Positions 7,338 through 15,010 of a DNA stretch of 64,000 nucleotides are shown here, in pieces. Source of the stretch: Streptomyces sp. R44 (lineage in GTDB: Bacteria; Actinomycetota; Actinomycetes; Streptomycetales; Streptomycetaceae); assembly GCF_041053105.1 (NCBI RefSeq), contig NZ_CP163444.1, forward strand, positions 5,580,001-5,644,000, written 5' to 3'. The translations under genes were made by a program, and so were the position numbers. Numbering within the stretch: position 1 is the first letter of the stretch; every line of letters begins with the position of its first letter. Below the pieces are notes generated by a model. It had not been told where the DNA came from, searched no databases, and saw nothing but the letters and a program-made list of their open reading frames with translations.

Positions 7338-9104
7338 ATGAACAACGGGAAGCCGAACTGGTGGAGCCGGCCTTCGACCACACCGGAGGCGGCGCGGATA
7401 CCCACGCCGCCGCCGGCGGACGAAGCCGACGGCGACTTCCCCCTGCCCGCACCCCAGCCGAGCCCGGGCCAGGAGCCCGCCACGCAGGCGGCACCGACGG
7501 CCGAGCCCGCGCCAGTGGCGGCGCCCGCGCCCGCCGGAGGTCCCGAGCCGGCGGCCGGCGCACCCGTGGGACGGCCCGCTGCGGCGGCCGAGTCCCCGGC
7601 GCCGGTGCCCGCCCCGACCGCCACGCCCTCGGCGGACGCCGCGTCCCAGGCCCACGAGTCCGTGCCCGGGCCGGCCGTCGAGCTGACGAAGTCGGCGCCC
7701 GCGCCGGAGGCCGTCGACGAGCCCGTACCCCCGGCGGAGCCGGCCCCCGCCCCCGTACCCCCGGCGGAGCCCGCTCGGCAGCCCCTCCACGTGCCCGACG
7801 AGTACCGGACGCCGCCCTACGGTGAGCCCGGGCCGTGGGCGCCCGCGCCGCCCGTGCAGCGGCCGCCCGCCGCCGTACCGCCGCAGGTGCACCACCAGGC
7901 CCCGCCGCAGCCCCAGCCCCAGCCCCAGGCGACGCCGTGGGTGCAGTACGACCCCTGGGCGGCCGCCGGGGCCGGCGTCCCGCCGCAGCCCGCGAAGAAG
8001 TCCCGCAAGGGCCTCGCGGTGGCGGGTGCGCTCGTCTTCGCCCTCATCACCGGCGGCATCGGCGGCGGCATCGGCGCGTACGTCGAGCGGAACGGCGGGC
8101 TCACCACCGTCGAGCTCCCGCAGGCCGACGCCGGCGACACCGGCCGTGCACCCGACAGCGTCGCCGGGATCGCCGCCAGCGCCCTGCCCGGCGTCGTCAC
8201 CCTGCACGTCAAGGGCAACGGATCCTCCGGCACCGGCACCGGGTTCGTCCTCGACACCAAGGGCCACATCCTCACCAACAACCACGTCGTCGACGGCGCC
8301 GCGTCCTCCGGGGACATCTCGGTGACCTTCTCCAGCGGCGAGACGGCCCGCGCCAAGCTCATCGGCAAGGACACCGGTTACGACCTGGCAGTCGTCCAGG
8401 TCACCGGCGTCTCCGGCCTCAGGGCGCTGCCGCTCGGCAACTCCGACGACGTCCGCGTCGGCGACCCCGTCGTCGCCATCGGCGCCCCCTTCGACCTCTC
8501 CAACACCGTCACCTCCGGCATCATCAGCGCCAAGGAGCGCCCGATCACCGCCGGCGGCGAGAAGGGCGACGGCAGCGACATCAGCTACGTCGACGCGCTC
8601 CAGACCGACGCCCCCATCAACCCCGGCAACTCCGGCGGCCCGCTGCTCGACTCCAAGGCCCGGGTCGTCGGCATCAACAGCGCCATCCGCGCCGCCGGCG
8701 ACGGCGAGAGCGGCGGCGGCCAGGCCGGCTCCATCGGCCTCGGCTTCGCCATACCGATCAACCAGGGCAAGCGCGTCGCCGAGGAGCTCATCAACACCGG
8801 CAAGGCCACCCACCCCGTCATCGGTGTGAGCCTCGACATGCAGTTCCAGGGCGACGGCGCCCGCGTCGGCGAGAAGGGCAAGGACGGCTCCGCGTCCGTC
8901 ACCGCGGGCGGCCCGGCCGCCAAGGCGGGACTCCGGCCCGGGGACGTCATCACCAAGGTCGACGGCCAGCGCGTGCACAGCGGCGAGGAGCTCATCGTGA
9001 AGATCCGCGCCCATCGTCCCGGCGACAAGCTGGAGCTCACCCTGACCCGGAACGGCAAAGAGCTGACAAAGACGTTGACGCTCGGGTCCTCGCAGGGCAC
9101 CTGA
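7338..9104 (+). CDS. htrA: HtrA/DegP-like membrane serine protease with PDZ domain
   Basis: A 588-residue S1C protease. A cytoplasmic Pro/Ala-rich region of about 220 residues precedes a single membrane helix at about 225-248, then the trypsin-like domain outside the membrane. The catalytic triad is visible as His316 (TNNHVVDG), Asp349 (GYDLAVVQV) and Ser432 (NPGNSGGPL). A PDZ domain occupies about 490-585 (GGPAAKAGLRPGDVITKVDG). A GGGGAG site precedes ATG at 7338. The protease lies directly after the anti-sigma gene, so quality control of exported proteins or cleavage of the anti-sigma factor are the likely jobs. Function is known for the family; the regulatory link is inferred. Confidence 0.93.
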   Translation: MNNGKPNWWSRPSTTPEAARIPTPPPADEADGDFPLPAPQPSPGQEPATQAAPTAEPAPVAAPAPAGGPEPAAGAPVGRPAAAAESPAPVPAPTATPSADAASQAHESVPGPAVELTKSAPAPEAVDEPVPPAEPAPAPVPPAEPARQPLHVPDEYRTPPYGEPGPWAPAPPVQRPPAAVPPQVHHQAPPQPQPQPQATPWVQYDPWAAAGAGVPPQPAKKSRKGLAVAGALVFALITGGIGGGIGAYVERNGGLTTVELPQADAGDTGRAPDSVAGIAASALPGVVTLHVKGNGSSGTGTGFVLDTKGHILTNNHVVDGAASSGDISVTFSSGETARAKLIGKDTGYDLAVVQVTGVSGLRALPLGNSDDVRVGDPVVAIGAPFDLSNTVTSGIISAKERPITAGGEKGDGSDISYVDALQTDAPINPGNSGGPLLDSKARVVGINSAIRAAGDGESGGGQAGSIGLGFAIPINQGKRVAEELINTGKATHPVIGVSLDMQFQGDGARVGEKGKDGSASVTAGGPAAKAGLRPGDVITKVDGQRVHSGEELIVKIRAHRPGDKLELTLTRNGKELTKTLTLGSSQGT

Positions 9105-9195
9105 GCGCCATGTGGCGGACGCCGCGAGGTACCCGTCGGACAGTTTCGGCGGGTACCGTGGACCGGGCCCTGGACCGGCGTGAAGGAGCTACTAG

Positions 9196-9639
9196 GTGTT
9201 CAGCGACATAGGCGCACTCGAGCTGGTGACGCTCGTGGTCCTCGCCGTGCTCGTCTTCGGGCCGGACAAGCTCCCGAAGGTGATCCAGGACGTCTCGCGC
9301 TTCATCCGGAAGGTCCGCGAGTTCTCCGACAGCGCGAAGCAGGACATCCGCAGCGAGCTGGGCCCGGAGTTCAAGGACTTCGAGTTCGAGGACCTCAACC
9401 CCAAGACGTTCCTCCGCAAGCAGCTGGAGACGAACGAGGACCTCAAGGAGCTCAAGGAGCTGCGCGGCACGTTCGACCTCAAGAAGGAGATGAACGAGGT
9501 CGCCGACGCCGTCCACGGCCGGGAGACCACGCCCGCGGCGCCCGCCCCGGCGGCGGTCAACGGCTCCCCGGACCTGCTGAAGAAGCAGGACAAGCCGGAC
9601 ACTCCTGAGCGTCCTCCGTACGACTCCGACGCCACCTGA
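9196..9639 (+). CDS. tatB: Sec-independent translocase subunit TatB
   Basis: A 147-residue TatB. One N-terminal membrane helix (ELVTLVVLAVLVFGPDKLP) ends in the FGP hinge, followed by an amphipathic helix and a charged cytoplasmic tail rich in Lys, Glu and Asp. TatB and TatC form the receptor for twin-arginine signal peptides. The GTG start at 9196 has AAGGAG 8 nt upstream. It is the last gene of the sigma-factor/protease locus, 91 nt after htrA, as in mycobacteria. Confidence 0.93.
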   Translation: MFSDIGALELVTLVVLAVLVFGPDKLPKVIQDVSRFIRKVREFSDSAKQDIRSELGPEFKDFEFEDLNPKTFLRKQLETNEDLKELKELRGTFDLKKEMNEVADAVHGRETTPAAPAPAAVNGSPDLLKKQDKPDTPERPPYDSDAT

Positions 9640-9713
9640 CGACGGCCTGTCACCGACTCGCTCCTCAGCGGTGGCTATCCTCCCTCTGTTGACGCAACGA
9701 GGAGGCGGCCGGA

Positions 9714-10319
9714 ATGAAGACGACGAGTCGGGTGGAAGCCGATGGCTTTCTGCGCGCACCCTTCGCCTGGTACGGGCTCGACGAGGCGTTCACCGGCCCG
9801 CGCCGGCTGATGCAGATCGGTACGGCCGCGGACGGTACCGTCCAGCACGGCTCGATGGGGCACGGTGACGAGCCGTCGATAAAGTCCGAGGCCGGCGGCG
9901 CGGAGAAGGAGCGCTTCGCCGTCGTCGTGACGGTCGCGGCGAACCCCGTGCGCCGCACCGGGGACGGCACCGGCGTCCTCGACGCCACCACGGTCTCCTC
10001 GGCCGCCTGGCTGGCCGGCTCCGGGCTCCTGGCCCACACCTGGCCCGCCTCGCTCGACCACGCGCTGCGGGACCACTGGCTGGACCAGCAGACGGAGACC
10101 GCCTTCGAGCTCGCCGACGACCTGGACGGGCCGGCGTGGTCGCCGCTGTCGCTGCCCGTGGACGGGGTGCCGGTGCCGTTCCACTACCGGGAGTCCGAGT
10201 TCGGCTGGGTGCTGGCCGGCTCCGCGGGGGACGTGCACATCGGGGCGTACGGGCGGGGGATGAGCGCGTACGGGCTCGGGTTCTCGCGGGTGAAGGACCT
10301 CGGCGCGTACGGCGGCTAG
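9714..10319 (+). CDS. Conserved hypothetical protein
   Basis: A 201-residue soluble protein that I do not recognise beyond being conserved at this place in Streptomyces. It begins MKTTSRVEADGFLRAPFAWYG and ends in a Gly/Tyr-rich stretch (IGAYGRGMSAYGLGF). There is no signal peptide, membrane helix or cofactor motif; the composition suggests a beta-rich fold. GAGGAGG lies 9 nt before ATG at 9714. A strong terminator follows at 10356. Confidence 0.75.
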   Translation: MKTTSRVEADGFLRAPFAWYGLDEAFTGPRRLMQIGTAADGTVQHGSMGHGDEPSIKSEAGGAEKERFAVVVTVAANPVRRTGDGTGVLDATTVSSAAWLAGSGLLAHTWPASLDHALRDHWLDQQTETAFELADDLDGPAWSPLSLPVDGVPVPFHYRESEFGWVLAGSAGDVHIGAYGRGMSAYGLGFSRVKDLGAYGG

Positions 10320-10355
10320 AAACGCCTGGAAACGCATAGAACGCCTGGAGACGGC

Positions 10356-10384
10356 GAAGGGCGCCCCCACCGGGGGCGCCCTTC
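10356..10384. terminator. Bidirectional intrinsic terminator
   Basis: A perfect 13-bp stem (GAAGGGCGCCCCC, 10356-10368; complement 10372-10384) with a 3-nt loop between the convergent hypothetical gene and the Mrp gene. The A/T ends of the stem give a short U-run in either direction. Confidence 0.8.
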
Positions 10385-10393
10385 GGTCATGTC

Positions 10394-11527
10394 TCAGAAC
10401 TTGTTGCGCGGCGTGATGCCCAGGCTCATGCCCGAGAGGCCCCGCTGGCGGCCGCCGAGCTTGCCGGCGATGGCGCGCAGGGCCGCGCCCGCCGGGGAGT
10501 CGGGGTCGGACAGGACGACCGGCTTGCCGTCGTCGCCGCCCTCGCGCAGGCGCACGTCGATCGGGATCGAGCCGAGGACCGGGACCGTCGCGCCCGTGGT
10601 CTGCGTCAGGCCGTCCGCGACCTTCTGGCCGCCGCCCGTGCCGAACACGTCGACCATCTCGTCGCAGTGCGGACACGGCAGGCCCGCCATGTTCTCGACG
10701 ACGCCGACGATCTTCTGGTGGGTCTGGACGGCGATCGAGCCGGCCCGCTCGGCGACCTCGGCCGCCGCCTGCTGCGGGGTGGTGACGACCAGGATCTCCG
10801 CGTTCGGCACGAGCTGCGCGACCGAGATCGCGATGTCGCCGGTGCCCGGGGGCAGGTCGAGCAGGAGGACGTCCAGGTCACCCCAGTACACGTCCGCCAG
10901 GAACTGCTGGAGCGCGCGGTGCAGCATCGGTCCGCGCCACACCACCGGGGCGTTGCCCGGGGTGAACATGCCGATGGAGATGACCTTCACGCCGTTCGCG
11001 GACGGCGGCATGATCATGTTCTCGACCTGGGTCGGACGGCCGTCCGCGCCCAGCATCCGCGGCACGCTGTGGCCGTAGATGTCCGCGTCGACGACACCGA
11101 CCTTCAGCCCGTCGGCGGCCATCGCCGCGGCCAGGTTCACGGTCACGGAGGACTTGCCGACGCCGCCCTTGCCGGACGCCACCGCGTACACCCGGGTCAG
11201 CGAGCCCGGCTTCGCGAAGGGCACCTCGCGCTCGGCGCTCGTGCCGCGCAGCGCCGCCGCCAGCTCCTTGCGCTGCTCGTCGCTCATCACGTCCAGCGAG
11301 ACGTCGACGGAGGTGACGCCCTCGACCCGGGAGACGGCCTCGGTCACGCGCTGCGTGATGGTGTCGCGCATCGGGCAGCCGGAGACCGTCAGGTAGACCG
11401 TGACGGCGACCTTCCCGTCCGGTTCGATCTCCACCGACTTGACCATGCCGAGCTCAGTGATCGGCTTGTTGATCTCAGGGTCGTTCACCGTCGCCAGTGC
11501 TTCGAGCACCGCGTCTTCCGTAGCCAT
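10394..11527 (-). CDS. apbC: Mrp/ApbC-type Fe-S cluster carrier ATPase
   Basis: A 377-residue P-loop protein that binds and delivers Fe-S clusters. An N-terminal MIP18 (DUF59) domain (about 1-80, with SGCPMRDTI) is followed by a deviant Walker A at 119-127 (GKGGVGKSS), the switch segment VVDADIYGHSVP, Walker B-like LLLDLPPGTGD, and the cluster-binding CPHC pair (Cys285, Cys288). ATG at 11527 (MATEDAV) is preferred; an upstream in-frame start would add 16 residues of low complexity. The gene is 44 nt downstream of the DUF1003 gene and could be read from it. Confidence 0.93.
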   Translation of the reverse strand: MATEDAVLEALATVNDPEINKPITELGMVKSVEIEPDGKVAVTVYLTVSGCPMRDTITQRVTEAVSRVEGVTSVDVSLDVMSDEQRKELAAALRGTSAEREVPFAKPGSLTRVYAVASGKGGVGKSSVTVNLAAAMAADGLKVGVVDADIYGHSVPRMLGADGRPTQVENMIMPPSANGVKVISIGMFTPGNAPVVWRGPMLHRALQQFLADVYWGDLDVLLLDLPPGTGDIAISVAQLVPNAEILVVTTPQQAAAEVAERAGSIAVQTHQKIVGVVENMAGLPCPHCDEMVDVFGTGGGQKVADGLTQTTGATVPVLGSIPIDVRLREGGDDGKPVVLSDPDSPAGAALRAIAGKLGGRQRGLSGMSLGITPRNKF

Positions 11528-11571
11528 ACCGACGATGGTACGGCGCCGACCACGGGCGGATGAAAGGGCTG

Positions 11572-12135
11572 TCAACGGTCGGGTACGTCACTTCCCCGGT
11601 CCTCGCCGGACGGGAATAGATCCCGGCGCTCCTCCAGCTCCTTGATCAGGTCCTGGAGCTCCGAGCGGATCCAGTCGCGGGTGGCGACCTCGCCGAGGCC
11701 CATCCGCAGCGCCGCGATCTCCCGGGTCAGGTACTCGGTGTCCGCGATCGACCGCTCGTTCTGCTTCCGGTCCTGTTCGAGGTTGACCCGGTCCCGGTCG
11801 TCCTGCCGGTTCTGCGCGAGCAGGATCAGCGGCGCCGCGTACGAGGCCTGCAGGGACAGCGCGAGCGTCAGGAAGATGAAGGGGTACTCGTCGAACCGCA
11901 GCGACACCGGCGCGAAGATGTTCCACCCGATCCAGACGACGACGGTCAGTGTCATCCAGACCAGGAAGCGGCCCGTCCCCAGGAAGCGGGCGATCCGCTC
12001 CGAGAGCCGCCCGAAGGCCTCGGGGTCGTACTGCGGAAGCAGCCGGGACCGCCGCTCGCGCGGCAGGTCCAGCCGGATGCGGGGCACGGACCGCTCCCGT
12101 TCGCGCTCCCGGTCCTGCGTGCGCTCAGCGGCCAT
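11572..12135 (-). CDS. DUF1003 membrane protein
   Basis: A 187-residue DUF1003 protein. A basic N-terminus is followed by two adjacent membrane helices (about 55-75, FLVWMTLTVVVWIGWNIF; about 85-108, FIFLTLALSLQASYAAPLILL) and a long charged coiled-coil tail starting QNRQDDRDRVNLEQDRKQNE. The start overlaps the end of the MgtE-like gene by 11 nt, so the two are coupled. DUF1003 has no established biochemical role; its pairing with an Mg-sensing domain protein and a nearby CorA gene hints at divalent-cation homeostasis. Confidence 0.88.
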   Translation of the reverse strand: MAAERTQDRERERERSVPRIRLDLPRERRSRLLPQYDPEAFGRLSERIARFLGTGRFLVWMTLTVVVWIGWNIFAPVSLRFDEYPFIFLTLALSLQASYAAPLILLAQNRQDDRDRVNLEQDRKQNERSIADTEYLTREIAALRMGLGEVATRDWIRSELQDLIKELEERRDLFPSGEDRGSDVPDR

Positions 12136-13396
12136 GCCCGGCCCCCTCCTCGTGGAACTCGGTCTCCCGCCAGTCGTCCGGCAGCAGGTGGTCGAGCACG
12201 TCGTCGACGGTGACCGCGCCGAGCAGCGAGCCGCTCTCGTCGACCACGGGCGCGGCGACCATGTTGTACGCGGCGAGATAGCTGGTCACGGCCGGCAGCG
12301 GGGTGTCCGGCCCGAGCGGCGGCAGGTCGCTGTCCACGAGCGAGCTGACCAGCGTGAACGGCGGGTCGCGAAGCAGCCGCTGGAAGTGCACCGTGCCCAG
12401 GTACTTCCCGGTCGGCGTCTCGTCCGGCGGCCGGCACACGTACACCTGCGCGGCCAGGGCCGGCGACAGGTCCTGCTGGCGGACCCGGGCCAGGGCGTCC
12501 GCGACGGTGGCGTCGGGGCGCAGCACGATCGGCTCGGTCGTCATCAGACCGCCCGCCGTGCGCTCCTCGTACGCCAGGAGCCGGCGCACATCGGCCGCGT
12601 CGTCCGGCTGCATCAGGGTGAGCAGCCGCTCCTGGTCCTCCTCGGGCAGCTCGGACAGCAGGTCGGCCGCGTCGTCCGGGTCCATCGCCTCCAGGACGTC
12701 GGCGGCCCGCTCCTCCTTCAGCTTGCCGATGATCTCGATCTGGTCGTCCTCCGGCAGCTCCTCGAGGACGTCGGCGAGCCGGTCGTCGTCGAGGGCGGCG
12801 GCGACCTCGACGCGCCGTTTGGGGGAGAGGTGGTGGAGGGCGTTGGCGAGGTCGGCGGGGCGCAGCTTCTCGAAGGTGGCGAGCAGGTTCTCGGCGCCCT
12901 GGCCGTGCTCCTCCAGGGAGAAGCCGGTGACGGCCGACCACTCGACGGTCAGCGTCTCGCCCTTGCGGCTCAGGACCCCGCCCTTGCCCTTGCGGACGAA
13001 GACCCTGTCGATCTCCCAGTCGCGGCGGGCGGGCAGCTGCTGGATGGAGACGTCGAGGACGGTGACCTCCTCGCCCGACTCCACGAGCGTGACGCGCCGG
13101 TCGAGGAGCTCGCCGAGGACGAGCCGCTCGGTGGGGCGCCGCTCGAAGCGCCGCATGTTGACGACGCCGGTGGTGATGACCTGGCCGGAGGCGAGGCCGG
13201 TGATCCGGGTCATCGGGACGAAGACCCGGCGGCGGCTGAGCACCTCCACGACCATGCCGAGCAGCCGGGGCGGCCGGCGGCCGACGCGGAGCATGGCGAC
13301 GAGGTCGCTGACGCGGCCGACCTGGTCGCCGACGGGGTCGAAGACGGGGACTCCGGCGAGATGGGAGACGAAGATCCGGGGGGCGCCTGCCGCCAT
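12125..13396 (-). CDS. MgtE-N and CBS domain protein without channel domain
   Basis: A 423-residue cytoplasmic protein. It has PRC-barrel-like segments (about 5-110, GVPVFDPVGDQVGRVSDLV), then the helical MgtE N domain (about 170-270, repeats such as LADVLEELPEDDQIEII and MDPDDAADLLSELPEEDQE) and two CBS motifs (about 275-405). These are the Mg2+-sensing parts of MgtE transporters, but the transmembrane channel domain is absent. The protein may sense Mg2+ or a nucleotide and act through the coupled DUF1003 membrane protein. ATG at 13396 has GGAGG about 7 nt upstream. Confidence 0.88.
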   Translation of the reverse strand: MAAGAPRIFVSHLAGVPVFDPVGDQVGRVSDLVAMLRVGRRPPRLLGMVVEVLSRRRVFVPMTRITGLASGQVITTGVVNMRRFERRPTERLVLGELLDRRVTLVESGEEVTVLDVSIQQLPARRDWEIDRVFVRKGKGGVLSRKGETLTVEWSAVTGFSLEEHGQGAENLLATFEKLRPADLANALHHLSPKRRVEVAAALDDDRLADVLEELPEDDQIEIIGKLKEERAADVLEAMDPDDAADLLSELPEEDQERLLTLMQPDDAADVRRLLAYEERTAGGLMTTEPIVLRPDATVADALARVRQQDLSPALAAQVYVCRPPDETPTGKYLGTVHFQRLLRDPPFTLVSSLVDSDLPPLGPDTPLPAVTSYLAAYNMVAAPVVDESGSLLGAVTVDDVLDHLLPDDWRETEFHEEGAGHGR

Positions 13397-13700
13397 GCCA
13401 CGCGCCTCCTCGGTGCCGCACGATGCGGGTCGTCGATCCGCACCGTCGTGAGCTTTGCCGGTGATTGCAGAGCTTTGCCGGGTTCAGGCTAGCCCGTGCC
13501 GTTCCGCCCCGCCCCGGCAGAGACTCCGTACGGCTGCCTGCGGGGCCCGCCACCTGTCCCGGGTACGCTGCGGTCTGCCGTTCCCCCCATCGGCCCCGGC
13601 ACCGGACCCGGCTCTTCCGCCCGGCCGGAACGCGGCCGTCCCCCGGCATCCCGTACGGGCCGTGCCCGTCGCCCCCCCACGACAACGAGAGGCAGCGCAG
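13397..13700. other. Divergent intergenic region, nothing definite seen
   Basis: This 304-nt gap separates the divergent MgtE-like and lipoprotein genes and should contain both promoters. A short direct repeat, CAGAGCTTTGCCG- and GAGCTTTGCCGG-like, lies at about 13450-13482 next to the MgtE-like start. I found no convincing -10/-35 pair, RNA element or ORF with a ribosome binding site. Confidence 0.4.
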
Positions 13701-14459
13701 ATGACCGTTCGTACCCCGTCATCGCGTATCCGCAGGGCCGTCACGCCCCTGGCGCTCTGCGCCGGACTGACGGTGGGGCTCACGGCCTGCGCCGCCGATC
13801 CTGACGAGGGGACGAACGGGGTGGGGAGACTCTCCGCGCCCGAGATCGAGCAGAAGGCGCAGGCGGCGGCGGACTCGGCGAAGGCCGTACGGCTCTCCGG
13901 CACCCTGGTCAGCAAGGGCGGCACCTTCAAGCTGGACATGCGCCTGAGGCAGAACGGCGCGACCGGCTCGGTGACGACGAAGAACAGCACCTTCGAGCTG
14001 CTGCGGGTCGGCGACGCGCTCTATCTGAAGGCCGACGCGGGATTCTGGGCCCACGACGAGAAAGAGGGCGACACGCCGTCCGAGGCGGACTCCGAGGCCG
14101 CCGACACGCTCGACGACAAGTACGTGAAGGTCCCGCAGGGCGACCCCTCGTACAAGCAGCTGCGCGGCTTCACCGACATGGGCCCGCTCCTCGACGGTCT
14201 CATCGGCCTGCACGGCGAGGTCGTCAAGGGCGACCGGGACCAGATCGGCGGGGTCCGCACGGTCAAGGTCAAGGGCGGCGGCGACGGCGAGGGCGGCACG
14301 CTGGACGTCTCCCTGGACGGCCTGCCGTACCCCGTGCAGTTCGCGCGCGGCGGGGGGGCGGGGGTCGTGGTGCTCTCCGAGTGGAACAAGGACTTCCCGC
14401 TCGCGGAGCCGTCGAAGGACGAGACCCTCGACTACGGCGGGCAGCTGCCGCGGACCTAG
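13701..14459 (+). CDS. Putative lipoprotein, LppX/LprG-like fold suspected
   Basis: A 252-residue exported lipoprotein. The signal peptide ends in a lipobox LTAC with Cys30. The mature part (AADSAKAVRLSGTLVSKGGTF, LLRVGDALYLKADAGFW, DDKYVKVPQGD, RTVKVKGGG, VSLDGLPYPVQF) alternates strands and a few helices, like actinobacterial lipoproteins related to LppX/LprG that carry lipids; this is an inference from layout. The two exported proteins at 51124 and 51983 share the same plan. GAGAGG lies about 8 nt before ATG at 13701. The last 8 codons and stop fall within one copy of a 26-bp direct repeat. Confidence 0.82.
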   Translation: MTVRTPSSRIRRAVTPLALCAGLTVGLTACAADPDEGTNGVGRLSAPEIEQKAQAAADSAKAVRLSGTLVSKGGTFKLDMRLRQNGATGSVTTKNSTFELLRVGDALYLKADAGFWAHDEKEGDTPSEADSEAADTLDDKYVKVPQGDPSYKQLRGFTDMGPLLDGLIGLHGEVVKGDRDQIGGVRTVKVKGGGDGEGGTLDVSLDGLPYPVQFARGGGAGVVVLSEWNKDFPLAEPSKDETLDYGGQLPRT

Positions 14460-14494
14460 GGGGCGTCCACGGCGGGCAGCTGCCGCGGACCTAG
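14434..14494. repeat. 26-bp perfect direct repeat spanning two gene ends
   Basis: ACGGCGGGCAGCTGCC followed by GCGGACCTAG occurs at 14434-14459 and again at 14469-14494, 35 nt apart. The first copy ends with the TAG stop of the lipoprotein gene on the plus strand. The second supplies, on the minus strand, the TAG stop of the convergent gene (CTA at 14491-14493). The palindromic CTAG lets one repeat give a stop on either strand. It looks like a short tandem duplication of a gene end. Confidence 0.9.
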
Positions 14495-14997
14495 CGCTTC
14501 TTCTTGCGGAAGAGGAGCTTCGGAAGGCCCGCCGGGATCGGGCGGCGGGTGTTCGCCGACGTCGGCAGCGGTACGGCGGCCAGGGAGCCGTCCGGGAGGT
14601 CCGTGGTCGAGGAGCGGGGGTCGAGCCGGACGACCCGGCACTCGCGCGCCCAGCGCCCCGGCATGGCCTCGCCGTCGGGGGCGTTGAGCCGCTTGCCCTT
14701 CAGCTCGGCGACCGCCGCCTCCCACTCCTCCGTACCCGGGGAGAGCTCGCGGACGGCGGCGGTCCAGGCGACGAGCCGGCCGCCCTTGTCCTTGCTGCGG
14801 ACGGTCACCTCGGCCGTACCGCCGTCGACCAGGCCCGGCAGCGGCTGCTCGCCGGGGCCGTCGCCGACGACGTGCGCGGCGCCGTCGTGCCAGACGTGCC
14901 AGAGCGCGCGGGCGGGGCCGGTGCCGCGCACCCACACGAGGCCGGACTTCTTGGTGGCCTCCTCGACGAGGGCGGGCCCGAGCGACTGATCGGTCAT
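14491..14997 (-). CDS. Conserved hypothetical protein, possible flavin/PNPOx-like fold
   Basis: A 168-residue soluble protein starting MTDQSLGPALVEEATKKSGLVWV. The segments RALWHVWHDGAAHVVGDGPGEQ and TAEVTVRSKDKGGRLVAW look like the split beta-barrel of FMN-binding pyridoxamine-oxidase-like proteins, but I see no decisive motif, so this is only a guess. The C-terminus is basic (LLFRKKKR). It lies 13 nt downstream of corA in the same direction, so it is probably co-transcribed with it. Confidence 0.72.
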   Translation of the reverse strand: MTDQSLGPALVEEATKKSGLVWVRGTGPARALWHVWHDGAAHVVGDGPGEQPLPGLVDGGTAEVTVRSKDKGGRLVAWTAAVRELSPGTEEWEAAVAELKGKRLNAPDGEAMPGRWARECRVVRLDPRSSTTDLPDGSLAAVPLPTSANTRRPIPAGLPKLLFRKKKR

Positions 14998-15010
14998 GGC
15001 CGAAGCCTAT

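Noticed and set aside
13455..13700. N-terminal extension of the lipoprotein at 13701
   Set aside because: ATG at 13701 gives a perfect lipoprotein signal peptide; the extension would bury it.
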